A stretch of DNA of 64,000 bases from Didymodactylos carnosus (GCA_905250885.1 CAJNOQ010000072.1:18529-82528); one strand, 5' to 3'; shown: positions 11,761 to 26,154, counted from the stretch's first letter. Notes: generated by a model from the letters alone, not told the origin. Made by a program: numbers and translations.

Positions 11761-13475
11761 AATTTAAATAAAGTGATTAGGAAGAGAAAATTCATTATAT
11801 CTGACTTATCAACCTTCCTTACAAGAAAAGAAGGTATATATTCAGCAATATTTTTGATTTCCGGACTTGTAGATTTTGAGAAAAAAATTTCTGAAGTTTT
11901 TTCCGGACTTTTTATCCAAATTTTGAAATTTGAATAAAATCTTTAAATTTCTAAATGTAGACTTGTTTGTTGCATCATCAGATAGAGGACATCAAGTTGT
12001 ATACAGAAAAAAGTGTTCATCGTTCCAGGAAGAAATTTGACGAAGGAATTCAACTTTTACCTTGTCGGCGAAATTTTAGGGCTAAAAGTATTTTGAAAAA
12101 ACCTTGCCTGTCGTTTCTCAAAAAGGAAGCGAAGCAAAAGTGTGGCTGCTTTTTCTATGCAATACGACTTTGCTTGCTCAAACTTCCCTAAACTGAGCTT
12201 AAGGAATTTTGAGCCAGCAAAGTCGTATTGCATAGAAAATGACATTCTGAACAACTTTTGTCCACATTTTTGCTCCAAAATGATTTTTTTCTGTTAGCTA
12301 AAAATTAGAGAAATTTTTGAATTTTGAATTTTTTAGTTAAATTTTCCACGTATTTTTTTCAGTCTTTATTCAAAAAGGTTAAACGTACGATAAAAAAATT
12401 TTCTTTCTAATGTACAGGAGGATAATCAGACGTGGAATATTCAAAATCACAATCAACATAACTACTACAATCACAAAGATATATGATAATTGTATTATTA
12501 AACAAAACATTTTGAAAGATTTCACCGTTTTACAATACACCATGATTTTTTTAAATGATGTTCATTTGATAATTTCTTCTTTGATAGCTATTCGAGTGCA
12601 GTTCTAAACTGACATTTTTAATTACAAAAATAATGTTCTTCTTTTATTCATTTTTGTCTCTAATGTAAAAAGAAGAGAAAAATGACATTCATTTTTTTTG
12701 TAAATTATATAACAACCTTCATAACAACGGAACTGAACAAAACACACAACAACACTAGACAAAAAGAATAGAAACAGAAAATTAAATTTCACATAAATTT
12801 TCATTAAAATAAAGAATGAACAGAAATTTCAAATAATTTTTTTTAAAAAAATGTCTCAAGACAGTCTCTTTCCACAACCAAATGTGAGACAATCTCTTGA
12901 AAATGATATAATTGAACAAAGAGTGATGATGACGCACGTACATCATTACCTATTTAAAACGTTTTATTCTTTTCTTCTTTTGATTTAAACAAAAATAAGT
13001 GATAAATATTTTATCACCAAAATAGAATGATGACAAAATATTTCATAAATTTTTTTTTTCTATTCAAATTTTTATCTCAATTTAAAACTTTCATTTTAAC
13101 TATCAAATTTGAAACCAAGTAAAAGTCATCAAATGCATGAAATGAAATTTTAATTGAGTAAGTAAATGATAATTGTCAAAAAGATAATTATTTTGTGCTA
13201 GAGTAGTATCTCTTGCCCAAATACTTAGTTGGTATTCTTTGTTAATTGAGCCGCCTCGTTATTGTGTTACTAAATCTTATAGATAAAGGAAATAAAAACT
13301 GTGGCAAGGTTCGCTGTACTTTTGAAGTTGATAAAAAACTAAGTGAATAATAGCTATAATCATAGTAAAAAGCTTCGTGTTACTTGAATTTTGACAAGAT
13401 AAAAAATGTTTGATAGTTGTGAATTATTAAAATTTTAATATATGATTTAGACTGTTTGAATGATATTGTAATAAT
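11761..13475. other. Gene-free stretch with a 30-base-arm hairpin
   Basis: AT-rich. The only clear structure is an imperfect inverted repeat, arms 12152-12184 and 12207-12242, sharing CTATGCAATACGACTTTGC and its reverse complement around a loop of about 22 bases. The rest, including the 5' flank of the ankyrin gene, shows nothing recognisable. Confidence 0.5.
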
Positions 13476-16400
13476 ATGACTGCTATTGATTTTCTTAATA
13501 ACAAATTGTACAAAATTCTAACAGAATCTTATAATGAACAAACTCTATCAGAACTAATATCATGTCTTCATGACGAACCAGAATTGACCGAATTAACTCA
13601 TCCTAAAAATGGTTCTTATCTCCATTTAATTATTGAACGTTGTGATTCAACAGACGAGTATGTTGATATAATTCATGAATATACTCATTTTTCTATTAAT
13701 TTTGTCTCATTTATTTAGTGTATCATATCGTATGATATATGCGGTGAGTAATGCTGGAGTAAATCCGAATGTAACAAATGTTCGTGGGAATACACCTCTT
13801 CACGAGGCATTGATTCGTGGCTATTTGGATGTTGGAGGAGATGTAATACAGGTATGTCCATCTTTATCCTCGTCATTGCATACTATTTTCTTCCATATCT
13901 TAGGCTTTATTTCGTATTGGTGTCGATCCACGTATAAAAAACAAAGAACAAAAGACAGCAGACTGGTATTTGGAAGATAATACACAGTTAGTGTCTCTTT
14001 ATGAAGCATACGGTCAAGGAATATGGGCAGCTATCGAAGAAAATAATTTCAAACTAGCAGAAAAACTTATCAAAGGTATTCTCACAATCTACTACTATCT
14101 GTCCATTAAAAAAACGGCTGATCATCATTTTTTGCATAACTCAGAAGATAGAGATCTACGGTTTTTACCATTACTTCAGAATATTCGTGAGAGAACATAG
14201 TTTTCAGATCATCTGTGGAAAACTTGTTTATGGTTCTAAAATTATAAATAACAATATATTCATTTTTTTGTAGGTATAGATAGTCTAAAGTATCCTCTTT
14301 AAAATGAAAGTTAAGCGAAACCTTGCTATTGCATCGTTGAGCCGTAGTAATGGGTTTCATCGAAGCCTCAGAACTGGTTTACCATCACGTAGTATGATGA
14401 AAAGCATATGGAAGCATAGATTATCGACTACGCTCGACCTCGTAGCGTAGTTTACTAAACTACGCTACGAGGTCGAGCGTAGTTAAAATTGATGGATAAC
14501 ATGAACAACATAAAACATGATGGATAGATGATCTATCCATCATGTTAACCATGTAGAATAATAGATAAGTCTTTTGCCGTTGAGTTATGCAAAAAATGGT
14601 CATAGACTTTCTCTTAACGTACAAACAGTAGTTCGTCGCACTCTTATTCTGTCTGTGAAGAAATTAATCTCTCTCACTTTCGTTGCTATTGAAATAACTA
14701 ATTTATTTAGGTTTTATAAAAGTTGATTGTAAACATGTTTCAAGTTCAAACACATTGTTAGAAAAAGCTCAAGAATTAAAAAATCTTCAATTAATTAATC
14801 TGTTATCTGAATATCAAGTAACAAATGAATTTGTTCATTCAATATTGGCTAATGATTTTGATCGTATGTTACTAATTCATAAATATCAATTTCAATTTAT
14901 TAAAGTAAATGCATATGATTCTCTCTTAACTCGAACATGGTATACGACATCCAACAGAACCATACCACGTTCACTACTCGAAGTCGCTTTGCAAACACAA
15001 TCACCGATACCTGTCACACCATTACTCGAATTAAAGGCTGATGTCAATGTATTAGGAAGTGATGGTTATCCACTATTTTTTCATGCATTTGCCAAATCAA
15101 TGACAACAATTCGAACAAACATATTAGAACATGCAAGAATTAATACAAAAAGTTTTAAAGGAGAAACAATATTATTTTATCTAATACATCTGGCTTGTAA
15201 GGATAAGTATTCTATTCAAAATGATTCTTACTTTCGTGATATTATTTGTCAGCATCCACTGCTGTTAGCTGATCGAAATGAAAGTGGGCGAACTATTATT
15301 GATGAAATTGAATTGACCCCCGCTCCATGGTATGATAAATTGAAAGTATTTCGTCGTACAATTGATGATTGTTTGTTTGATTTGATGAAAGAAAAATTGG
15401 TTATTGAAAAATTGCTGCTTGCCGGTTTTGGATGTCACTTACTGTTGGTTCGAAGCAGCGCAACGAATAGTGAAACATTATTACAACGAGCAGAATATTT
15501 GGGTTTGAAGAATGTTGTTGAATGTCTAAACACATTACCAAAATATGGTTTATCAGCAATGATAACTGATTTACGACAAGCAGTTCGAATGGATGATCTG
15601 ACGAGAATACAAGATCTATTCTCTGTCAAAGATAATATACATTATTCTAAAGATTGGAATGGTAGAACAATTGCTCATTTAGCAATTCTTTATAAAAGGC
15701 CTACGATACTTCAGTAAGTGCTATTTTAGATTTAATACATATTCGGAGAAATTATAACCATTGTTTTATCTTCATATCACTAATTGTCTATTGATTGTTT
15801 AGGTATATTGGCGATAATCGTAGTGTTACATTCAGTTTAAAAGATAATTTGCATCGTACTCCACTTCATTATGCTTATATAATGAATGACAAAGTATCAA
15901 TCAATATTTTACAACGGGCTGGGACAAAAAAAGTAAGATTTTCTAACATATAAATATGTGCGTGATTTGCTATTGTACCATTAATATTGTATATATAAAA
16001 AAGATAATTTGTTTTACCGAATTCATGTCACTTATGCTTTCGTATTTATTGAGTGAACTGACTGCTACACAAAAAATTAGATTTATGCCTCATATCACTA
16101 TTGAATAATGATTCGTCAGACAGAAAAGATCGCGATTATGATGTTATACCTGATTAGGGTTGCTACCATGCGGCTCCGCTTATTAGGATCACATCATAAT
16201 TCAACAAAAAGAAACTCCTTAAATTATTCTGTTAATTCAATTTTCTATATCTTTTTCTGCCATTTTTTAAAAAATAAAAGCCAATTGACCGTGCCAATTG
16301 CGTGAAGAATCTTCTATTTATTGACGGATACCTCCAAGAACATATTCGTAGTAAATTAGTTCTACGTTTTCAACAAGTATTTGTACCGTTTTTCAGATGC

Positions 16401-17403
16401 TTAAAGGCGACAATTCTGCAGTTAATGCAAAAATATCCGTTTTTCCAAAAAAGCAGTTTACAATAAAACTGCATTTTCAACAAAGAATAAGGCTCCACAA
16501 ATGAATTATTTTCATATTAATTAACTCCTTACCTTTTAACAAACTATTTCGATCTGTTTTAGCATAACTTCATTTTTCTGAGATGTTTCATAAATTGCGG
16601 CATAAATCACTCATATTTGCGTCTTCTTTCGGCTCGTTTAGTTTCGTGATTGTAAATATTTATATCCTGAAGATTATTTAGCCAAAGATGTATGTAGTGA
16701 TGAGTTTCATTCATCTGGTTTTGTTAACGGTGATGAATTAGAACGTCGGTATGGTATAGGTGATTATGTTAAAGTTGCATATTATGAAACAATAAAAACA
16801 GCGATCGAAACAAATAACGTTGAGCAACTGAAAATGATGAATTCAGAATTGGAACAATTCGGCTTCACTATCAACGATTTTAATCCGATGTCATATATAA
16901 AAGATTGGATTCGCGGACAGCGATATGTTCCACCGTTATTTATTGGTCTTGAGGCACGATCATTAGCATCACTGTATTGCCTATTAGAAATGGGCACTGT
17001 ACCAACTGGAAATATGTATGTACTTGATAATGACTACGGCGCAGGTGTCAGTAGCGGCGTTTCTTCATCGTCTCATCAATCTCGCTGTATATCATTGCGT
17101 GGCCGAGCAGAAGAATTAGAATGTTTTGATATCGTCGGGATGTTTAACGATTTAGAAGATGATAGTGAACTCAAAGCGGTTTTGAAACGTCAATTACCGC
17201 CGTCATCAAGAGCAAGTACGAATTCCGATTATGATGTAGACGAACAAAAAAAAAATCCATCAACAACGTTAACATTACAATATTTAAATACTTATAAATT
17301 ACCAAAGCGAAAACGAACACCAGGACAAGGACAGATTTCACAACGACAGACGCAAACAGCACAAAATGAACATCAAAAATCACAAGCTTGTATTATACTA
17401 TGA
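13476..17403 (+). CDS. Ankyrin-repeat protein with C-terminal CaaX-like box
   Basis: Six exons: 13476-13657, 13719-13851, 13904-14075, 14711-15713, 15803-15932, 16642-17403 (TGA). All junctions keep frame, giving 793 residues. Ankyrin signatures appear early (NVTNVRGNTPLHEALIRGYL), and again near residues 470-530 (NGRTIAHLAILYKRP; HRTPLHYAYIMNDKVSINIL). The region between is helical with degenerate repeats, so the protein is probably an intracellular scaffold; no enzyme domain is seen. The last exon adds a Ser-rich then Lys/Arg/Gln-rich tail ending CIIL, which fits a CaaX box with Leu at the end, the form usually geranylgeranylated, suggesting membrane attachment. Introns 3 and 5 are long (635 and 709 bases). 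AATAAA occurs near 17478. I cannot name an ortholog. Confidence 0.85.
14427..14483. repeat. Perfect 57-base palindrome, 28-base arms
   Basis: Arms 14427-14454 and 14456-14483 are exact reverse complements around a single C at 14455. Each arm also contains a smaller inverted pair (CTACGCT / AGCGTAG). It is much GC-richer than the intron around it. Confidence 0.92.
14514..14546. repeat. Perfect 33-base palindrome, 16-base arms
   Basis: Arms 14514-14529 and 14531-14546 (left arm AACATGATGGATAGAT) around a single G. It lies 30 bases from the larger palindrome. Confidence 0.9.
15933..16641. other. Long intron 5 of the ankyrin gene
   Basis: 709 bases, AT-rich. The acceptor at 16640-16641 was chosen because the frame upstream of CKYLYPEDYL stays open to it and phase 0 matches exon 5. 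No repeat or RNA structure recognised inside. Confidence 0.7.
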
Positions 17404-17835
17404 GTTTGAGACACATCATGATTGTTTGATAATGAATATATCGCTTGTAAAGTACTTGATTGTAAAAAAAGTCTCATAAATAAATCTTTATATCTTTTTC
17501 CATTTTAAAACAAAAAAGCTTCTACGTAGTTTAACGGTGAAGCAGAAGAAAAAAATTTCCATAATATAAAACAGCTCTTACGTGTAATGAATGCTTAACA
17601 CAGTCTCAATTGAGCTCAAACTTTGCACATAAGTTCTTCCATTCATCTTAAACGTATAATATTAGCGAAAAGATGCATACGTTTGTCTGCACTTAATGAC
17701 AGGTTTTCTAAAAAGCGTTGGATTTCACGTAAATCCTTTTTTCTCGTTTTAAAAACACTTTCAGTCAAAACAAGTTACATGCTCAGAATCAGCGTAGAGA
17801 ACTGCATCGTATAATATAGTTCTCAAACATTTTTT

Positions 17836-19030
17836 GAAGAGGAAACCTTGCCGGGTGTTGAACTTCGCTTTCAATGATACTGATGCCGATCGACAGAGGA
17901 TAGGATCCTAGTAAAAAGTTTAAAAGGATTTGAGTTCTTGCTGTTTCTTTCAAAAATACCGGGACATACGGTAGCAACAAAAATTTCGTAACTCAGTAAA
18001 AACAGTGAGCTAAGAGCTGAATTTTTTTTCTCTATTTATTCTAACAGTCTCCTAATAGCACACGAGGTTTCATCCTTTCAACACTCTTAATCAAGAAGTA
18101 ATCAAATTTTTGCTTTGTTAGAGAAAATCATGTTTTTCAAAGTAATACGAAGACACGTATCTCTTAAATATAAAATAAAGAGGTTACAATAAACTGATGG
18201 GACAGGTGACCGGTGGTCGCTCCGACGAGTATCAGGGACCCGTGACTCCTTTTCGCCACGTAGAGGTCTCTCACCATGGAAAGATTTTGTGTTTTTTTTA
18301 TTACTGCCTTGAACATAGGAACGGATAACAGCTCAAAATAAGAACAGAAACAACAGCTTGATTGTTGAATAAATTCTAAATAAATGTCTGCTTAACCGCA
18401 ACGATAATAAGGAGATGAAGTAGAGAAGCTGGAATAATATTGAAAAAAATTTGTTTTTATTTATGTTTCTTATTATCGTTAGGGTTATAGAGACATTTAT
18501 TTAGAATTTATTCAATAATCAAGCTGTTGTTTCTGTTCTTATTTTGAGCTGTTATTCGTTCCTATGTTCAAGGCCTCTACGTGGCGAAAAGGAGTCATCG
18601 TTCCCTGATACCCGTCGGAGCGACCACCGGTCACCTATCCCATCAGGTTATTGCCTAACCTCTTTATTTTATATTTAAGAGATACGTGTCTTCGTATTAC
18701 TTTGAAAAACATGATTTTCTCTAACAAAGCAAAAATTTGATTACTTCTTGATTAAGAGTGTTGAAAGGATGAAACCTCGTGTGCTATTAGGAGACTGTTA
18801 GAATAAATAGAGAAAAAAAATTCAGCTCTTAGCTCACTGTTTTTACTGAGTTACGAAATTTTTGTTGCTACCGTATGTCCCAGTATAAGCAAACAAAAAA
18901 TAATTTGTAACTTTTGAAAGAAGTAACAAGAATTCAAATCGTTTTAAACTTTTTACTACTGTAGGATCTTATCCTCTATCGATCGGCATCAATATCATTG
19001 AAAACGGAGTTGAACATCTGGGAAGGTTCT
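17836..19030. mobile_element. 1.2-kb near-perfect palindrome (foldback element)
   Basis: Left arm about 17836-18430 and right arm about 18430-19030 are long inverted copies. For example CTAATAGCACACGAGGTTTC in the left arm returns as its reverse complement at about 18775-18795, and the GC-richer block around GGTGACCGGTGGTCGCTCC (about 18205) returns near 18615-18640. The left arm has about 40 extra bases (about 18268-18308) that the right lacks. There is almost no spacer at the centre. No open frame spans it, so it looks like a non-autonomous foldback element. A transcript through it would form a hairpin of about 590 pairs. Confidence 0.8.
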
Positions 19031-22000
19031 CCCGTGAGATATTTGTCTCCTGTCAAAAAATTTCGGCTAGAATTTCAGTCATTTTTTATTAAAAACTAAA
19101 AGTTTTTAGATTAAGTTTTTTCTTGCGAGAATAGTATTTTCAGATATAGAGAGTCATTCTAAGTGACCATTTTTGACGATGTCCACCTAATGAATGAAAA
19201 AGGATCATTGTGTGCTTTTAGTTCTTGAAATAGATGAAGATGTAAGATAAAATAATAATAATAATAGAATAAATAAAGATGATTATATTTTTCTTGAAAT
19301 TTAGGGTTAAGATGTTGTTCAATCAGACAAATAACTAATACTTTTTTTCAAATCTTTCCAAAGTTGTTGATCGAATGTAACATTCGCTGTCAAGTTATTC
19401 CCTCTGTATTGTTAATCATGTGAAATATTGAAAACTCATTTTTCACAATAATTTTTCAAGTTAATGTGAGATTTTAAACTAAAAACACGTTGGATCAATA
19501 ATAATCAATCAAATGACCTTTATATTTTTCCAATAACAAAGACCCTTTTTTTTTAGTTAACAGAGAACAATTACAAATGTGCTTCTGTTGCAAAAAAAAA
19601 TCTCTGTCAATAAGTGACAATAATCAGACATGAAGGAATTGGATGGAAAAAGAATAGAAAAATGTATATTCTAATTAATTATCGTCAATTGATTTTTCAA
19701 GTGTGATAGAAATGTCAAGCACGAGGAAGAAAATTTCAATCAAATGTTTGGCATCTTTATCTTGTTGCTGATAAAGTTCATGTTGACATAATTTTAACAA
19801 CCATTCTACTTGTGTCCTTCCTTACTAAGATAAGACAACAATGTTGTATAATCAGAAACAAAAACTGCTGATTTAGTCAAGAATATTTATTTATTATGCA
19901 ATTGAATTAAACACAAATCGCCTAGATAAAATGGAATAATATAAAAGTATATTTGTCAAAAATCTGCTAAAGAGAGAAATGTTTTTGTTATATAAATATT
20001 TTAGAATGAAAGATTCAGATATTGGATAAGCCCGAATAGTAGTCATTTGTATATGTTTGCATTTGATTAGAATGAAATCCACGTTCATTTTACGGTTTAC
20101 ATAAATACTTATGTGAGACAGGCGTACATATGTATGTATCTAACGTACATCTCTTATATTTAAAGGTTAGAAACGCGTGATATAGTCAGTCAGTCAGTCT
20201 ACAGCTGTTAATGCAGTCGACTATGTCTAATTAAAAAAAAAAGAGAGAGAAAGAATGAAAACTAAAACATTTAGCTTGAGGTAAAATGAAGTCTCAGTTT
20301 TCTTGTAAATAAAAATCTGTGTTGTCTCGAATATTAACTTTAGAGTGATACTTCACAATAGTTCATATTTATTAATTTTTTATAGAATCATTCTTATCTA
20401 TGTATAGATTACCTATCAAATTATTATGCAAAATTAAGAGTTGAAGTCAGCTGCTGTTTTAATTCACAACTGTTACATGGTCGCAGACAGGGATGTCTCG
20501 GTTCACGGGCATGCCTTTTCTTTTTAGCAAAAACTCCTTTTAATCCTTTTTCTCTATTATTTTCATGTAAAACTCTATCAATAACTAATTAAAATTATCA
20601 AATCCAGAATAATTAGAATGCAAATTTGGTGACAAAAACCACACTAGTATTTTTTTAATCTCTTATCAAGTATACTATAATGTCGTTTGTTGTTTTTGCA
20701 CAAATTAATTCACCCTAGAGTATAAACAGGTTCAAATATATATCTATATGTATATCATTTCTTTTGTACAATAATTAAAAGAAACAAAAACACAACTTTC
20801 ATTTTCTAATGAAATGTATGTTCATCAAACGAGAAGAGAAGATATTGTCCAGAAGGCCACCGTATATACAATCGTTATTATAGTCAAGTGAAATGACATT
20901 ATTTTTGCTTGATTACTTCCGGAATATTTTCATTTCCTGACTAAAATAGCGGCTTCTTTTTCTTTGGTCAAGCATATCCACATTCAACACAGCAACACCC
21001 ATAATGCACATAAATATAAGCGCATGTCAAACAATAAAAGAAATTAATTTTGCCCAAGGCGAATTAGGAAAATATATGTCATTTTAGACGAGTGAGAAGT
21101 AATAATTATAGATTATATTGAAATCAATCCTTTGAGTAGAAAATCTGACTGTGTGATCAACCTTGACTTCTAGTTGTTCATATCACTTGTTCCTGTGATA
21201 TCGTAAAGATTATCGAAAGAATCAAAGACAATCTTTCTAGAAGAGAGTGAGCTGAGATCAACGGACGTCGTCGTGTTCGAAATGTTCAATATAAACATGG
21301 CCAGGATGTAGTTTTGAAGAAATTTTATCAAGATTTTGGACTTTTTGTCTTTTTTGTTCAAAATCAGTTTCTCACTAGACGGTCATGCCATCAAGAGGTA
21401 AACTGTTGTTTATTTTCTCCTTTTAGGCTGATTTTCCGAAGTAGGAGCTGTTTACTATGGCCAAAAAGTTGGTTGTTAAATCCATGAAAATTATACAATT
21501 TAGACGACAGTATTTTAATTTTTTGAGCTCTGGTTTTGCTTAAAAATTCTTTTGAATTTATAAAATGTGTCTCTTAGTTTTCATCAATAATACAATCTTT
21601 TCAACAAAAAACGTTTCATTATTCTTCAAAATGAAATGATTGACGTAAAAATTGTGTAACTAGAAAAAGTGAAACAATTAATAGGTTGTCCATTAATGTC
21701 TCTAACCATCTCCCTTAAGAATACAAATGAGTCTCAATATTTTTGCATATACTCTTATTTGTCTTCTTTTTCTTTAGATATAAACCAGACGACATCAAAA
21801 CTAAAAGAATGTGTGCGTGCATTCATCAAACATATGTTCAATGGATTGTGTTTTCTATTTTTTATTCTATAATGTGTATTGTGAGTAGCATCTGTCATTA
21901 TTATTACAGACAAAAGTGTCAATAGATTATGTCATTCGCTATCTTAATGGTTCAAATACGTGTATGTGTCGCATCAATGATCAAAAAGAAAATTGTACCG

Positions 22001-25000
22001 CCTCTATTCAAGGAAGTAAAATTAATTTTCTTTTTTTTTTTAAAAAGTTGTTGTTCACTTTAATAGTTGTTTTTTGTCTATAAGAATGTTACAGCGTGGA
22101 AGCAGATGGAATTTAGTAAGAAAAGGTGTTTTTGGAAACAGAAGTTGAACAATGACAGTACGTGTGTGTATGTGTATGTTACTATTATCTATTATTAGAA
22201 TCTTGAATGAAAGACCATGTGTTTGTAATAGAATGACAGAAATTTGACATTTGGTATTCATTGATTATTATTCATTGTTCTTGGATGTATTCTACGATGA
22301 TAAATCGTTTAGTAACATTGACAAAGCGTGACTGTTGTTGATAGAACTAACGAACAAAACATGAAAATAGCGCATGTTCAACTAATTGTTTTTTTTCTCT
22401 CTAATTGAAACAAATCGTTTGTTATTTTGCTTATAACAAGTTTTGCTTCGGTTTTTTTTCTTGTTAGGATAATTAGAAGAAAAATAACATTACATACCAA
22501 TAAAAAATAACTAAAAGTAATTTCTCTCTTTTTAACATGAATAAATCAGCAAAAGTTAAGTAGAGAACATTACTGAAAATGGAATATACTTTCTGTCAAT
22601 CGAATATTATTATATGATTTTATATAGTATTGAGGTTTAGGACTTACCAATAGAAAGAATTAGCTTCATCACTGTGATTGGTAGCTGTGATTCGTGTTTG
22701 TAGTGCATAATCTTCTTTGAGATCTATTTCTGATTCTTTTCGTTTCTTTATCAATTAAGACAACACACTGTATGTTGTTTGATAACTGTTAGAGATAAAT
22801 GATTTTTTTCTTTTTTATTTGAAATTTGTGTTCCTATTTGAATATTGCCGAAACGATATTGTATACGTGTTATTATTAATCTTATCTAACAATAATTGGC
22901 ATTTGATATCGTTGAACATAGTTATAGACACACTTGTCATGTGTGGTGTTTGGCACTTTGATAGAGAGAAAAAAAAGTAACCGTATTTGTTCGTCATTGA
23001 TCTGTCTTTAACAGTCAACAAGATCATCATCATCATCATTGATGAATGATGATGGTAACTGATATTAGTAGAGAAAGAGAGATAAAAACGATCCTCCTTT
23101 GAAACATGTTAACATATTTATGAAAGAATGCGGTTAAGTCGGTTATGAAAAAATATTATTAAAAATAATGATCATGGAGACCTCATTATGCTGAAATCTT
23201 CAATGATGCTATGAGTATATATGCAAGACATCAATGATAATGTTCGTATGAAAATTTTAGTGTAATTCATCCTCAAACTGTTTAACCTTCGTTTCAAATA
23301 AACTCAATTATCCAAAATTATTATGTGTGTTCGAAAAATTCACAAATTTAGAAATATTTTTTTGGACAAAAATAAGAAAATTTTCAATTATACGTGATCT
23401 GAACAGAATAATAGATAAATTTGTCTATTAATTTATAGTAAAAGATTGGCTGACTTAGGATGATTAGAAATATGAGAATTTGTATATTCCCTCACACATG
23501 TTATATATATCAACATGGTATGCGACTGATAAGCAGAGATTTCACCTTGGAATAATCAAAATTTTCATCGCGTACCGGTCAACAATTAATTAGAAATGAT
23601 TAACATTTGCTGCAGATCAACTATATAGAAAGAGAATGGAAGAAAGAAAAGAAAAATATATAAAATTGTGTGTTTAGAAGTGTGCCCGATAGTAAGTTCA
23701 TACATTTGAACGTGTCATCAACTTCAACAAAAGAGTAAAATTTTATTATTTTTTTCTCTAAGCAGATTATCTAAATATCAAACAATATACAGTGAAATCA
23801 CCACTAACCAGTTTTAAATTTATGAGCAAAGTATTTTAAAATGTTGCCTCTAGAATGGGACAAGTCGATAAGAAGAAACACAAACTTCAGATCAATACAA
23901 AATAATCAAAAATCATCTAAATATACTAAACATTATGTTATTTGACTAAACATCCATAAGGTAAGAAATTTCGCACAATTCATAGCAAACTCATTCATAC
24001 AGCTGAATTAAAAAATCTATTATTCATTATTATTCATATCCTTATTGTACAGAAAGTCTCCCTCTTGAAAGTGGCTCAGTTGATTCAACCGATAAAGATC
24101 TTCACTTCAAAAAACAACTGTCAATGCTAGCATTTTCGTCTATCTGTACAGTTGAAAACGCTTAAAAACAGAGAACATTTGTAGAAAGTTTAATTTTTTC
24201 TTTAAACGAGTATTTGACAGAATACGAATAACGACATGTGCTAAGAGCCGAGCCATTGCTCGTATGCGATATCTCATCATTAAATTGGTGTTGTTTCACA
24301 CATAAAAAGTTTGTTTTTTTATCCATTACTATTCACTATTCTTAATGGATGTCTTAAGCAACGATTCAACACCTCTAAAAGAACTTTTATTTTTGTTTTG
24401 TTTTTCTTATTCATTTCATATATACTATATGTGAATGACAGAAGAAAACATTTTTGAACATACTTTACTATTATTGTTTAGAAAATGTACGTTTTAACAC
24501 CTCTAAATTAGAACAGAGAGAGAACAAACCTTCACTTCTCTATTGATCCTATAAGAATTCTTCATCTTTACACATATAATTAAGATTTTTCGATATATAA
24601 CAGCATTCACTTCGTTGAGAAATTCCTTTTTTTTTATTAACGAAGAAGGGGAATGTTAAAATAACATCTGTGATGAACTTAGGAAATGTAACACTTACGA
24701 CAACAATAGAAGACCATTAGTGACAGTTAGTACGAACGAAAGAAAGCTCAGCATCTATCAGTTTCTAATCGGTAACTTTTATTTCTTTTCGAGCAAATGA
24801 CTGGCGATTTCTTACTACTCATCTTTTTATATGTAGAGATTGAATATTTTAGTAGGGCACTATAGTACGTTTTTTTAGAATCCTCGAATTTCGATTACCT
24901 ACCCATTTCTTTTCATTTTCTTCATTGCGTTAGCTACGTCATGTCAAGGACAGTGATAGTTATTTTTTCCTGAGAGAGCAATAGTAACGACCTTTTACTA

Positions 25001-26154
25001 AATTTTGCTTATGTATCTCATTGTGACCTTTATTCCTTTGTTATTCTTAAAAGTTTCGGGTTGAAAAAGAAAACGAATGATTTCGTCTTGGTAGGTCTTC
25101 TCCCAATTGAATACGATTTTTTTGTTGTTTATTCATAACAGAAATAACACAAAGACAAAGCACATTCTCTCTCTCTCTCTCTATACAGTCCATTTGAACA
25201 CTTTTTTTCGTTAATCGTTTTTCATCATTCACTTTATAAAGTTTCATCATCAGTGTTTTAAGAAAAGAAAAGAAAGGAGCCACACAGACCTAATTGTACG
25301 AATGTTCGAGGATGAAAGAACACTTTTTTTTGTGCCCAATACTTTGTTCAAGTAGTGCAAAGCCTTATTATTTATGTCACAATAGCAAAGTTGTCAAAAA
25401 AAGGCCATTGACTGACTTAATACACTGAGACGTCCATTTGAACAAAATTTTACGATAACAAATATCTTTTCGAAAAAAAAGAAGCAATTTGTTGTAAATT
25501 ACAATGCAGTAGACCGTCTTCTACCTATTAAAGGTCTGAGACCAAAATCTCCATTGAAATTTATTTTCAGTAACGAGTTGCTCAGAATAAGAGATGGATG
25601 ATAAATTCTTTACGCAAAAGATAAACGAATTTTGTTAATGTTCTTTTTTTCCTAAGTGGAACTCCTACATCTATAGACGCTGTTGGATGAGTATACAGTG
25701 ATGATAATACGCGTAATTGATTTTTTTTGCTATTATTAAATTTTTGATGATCCAATTCCAATTCCAAGGTAGTGTATACGCGTCCCATAGTGTTAATTAT
25801 ATATGTAATAAAACAACATATTGACAGGGTAATGTTCATCACTTTCTCTTTTACAAATAGATTAAATAGACGCTATTAAATTCGTCTATGTTTTTGTCGC
25901 CGTTTTTTCTATTGTTCAAAAATACAATATATATACTGTTATTCAAGTATATATTGTGTGGTACCCATTAGACACAACAAAAAAAAGAGAAGAAAAATCT
26001 TTCTTTTCAGAGAAAAAAATCTTGATATGTTTTAATTCCGGTTTCATTCGGAAATTACTGTTTAGGCACAGTTTCAAAAAATTAGTCACGATGACTATAT
26101 ACTTGTCACTGTTATGTCTGCGAAATATTTTCGGTTGCTTAGTCGTGTCAAGAA
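19031..26154. other. Gene-poor AT-rich stretch
   Basis: About 7 kb with no coding pattern. Holds a short CAT/ATG quasi-palindrome near 23023-23056, (CT)n at about 25166-25183 and one copy of a dispersed repeat at 24915-24998. It could hold 5' UTR introns or regulatory DNA of the LRR gene downstream; nothing in the sequence decides this. Confidence 0.4.
24915..24998 (+). repeat. Dispersed repeat, copy 1
   Basis: About 85% identical by eye to 34984-35067. The two share GTTAGCTACGTCA and TTCCTGAGAGAGCAATAGTA. Confidence 0.65.

Larger units (their letters stand above)
14076..14710. other. Long intron 3 of the ankyrin gene, with two perfect palindromes
   Basis: 635 bases compared with 52-89 for introns 1, 2 and 4 of this gene. 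Contains the two perfect palindromes listed separately; otherwise nothing recognisable. Confidence 0.7.
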
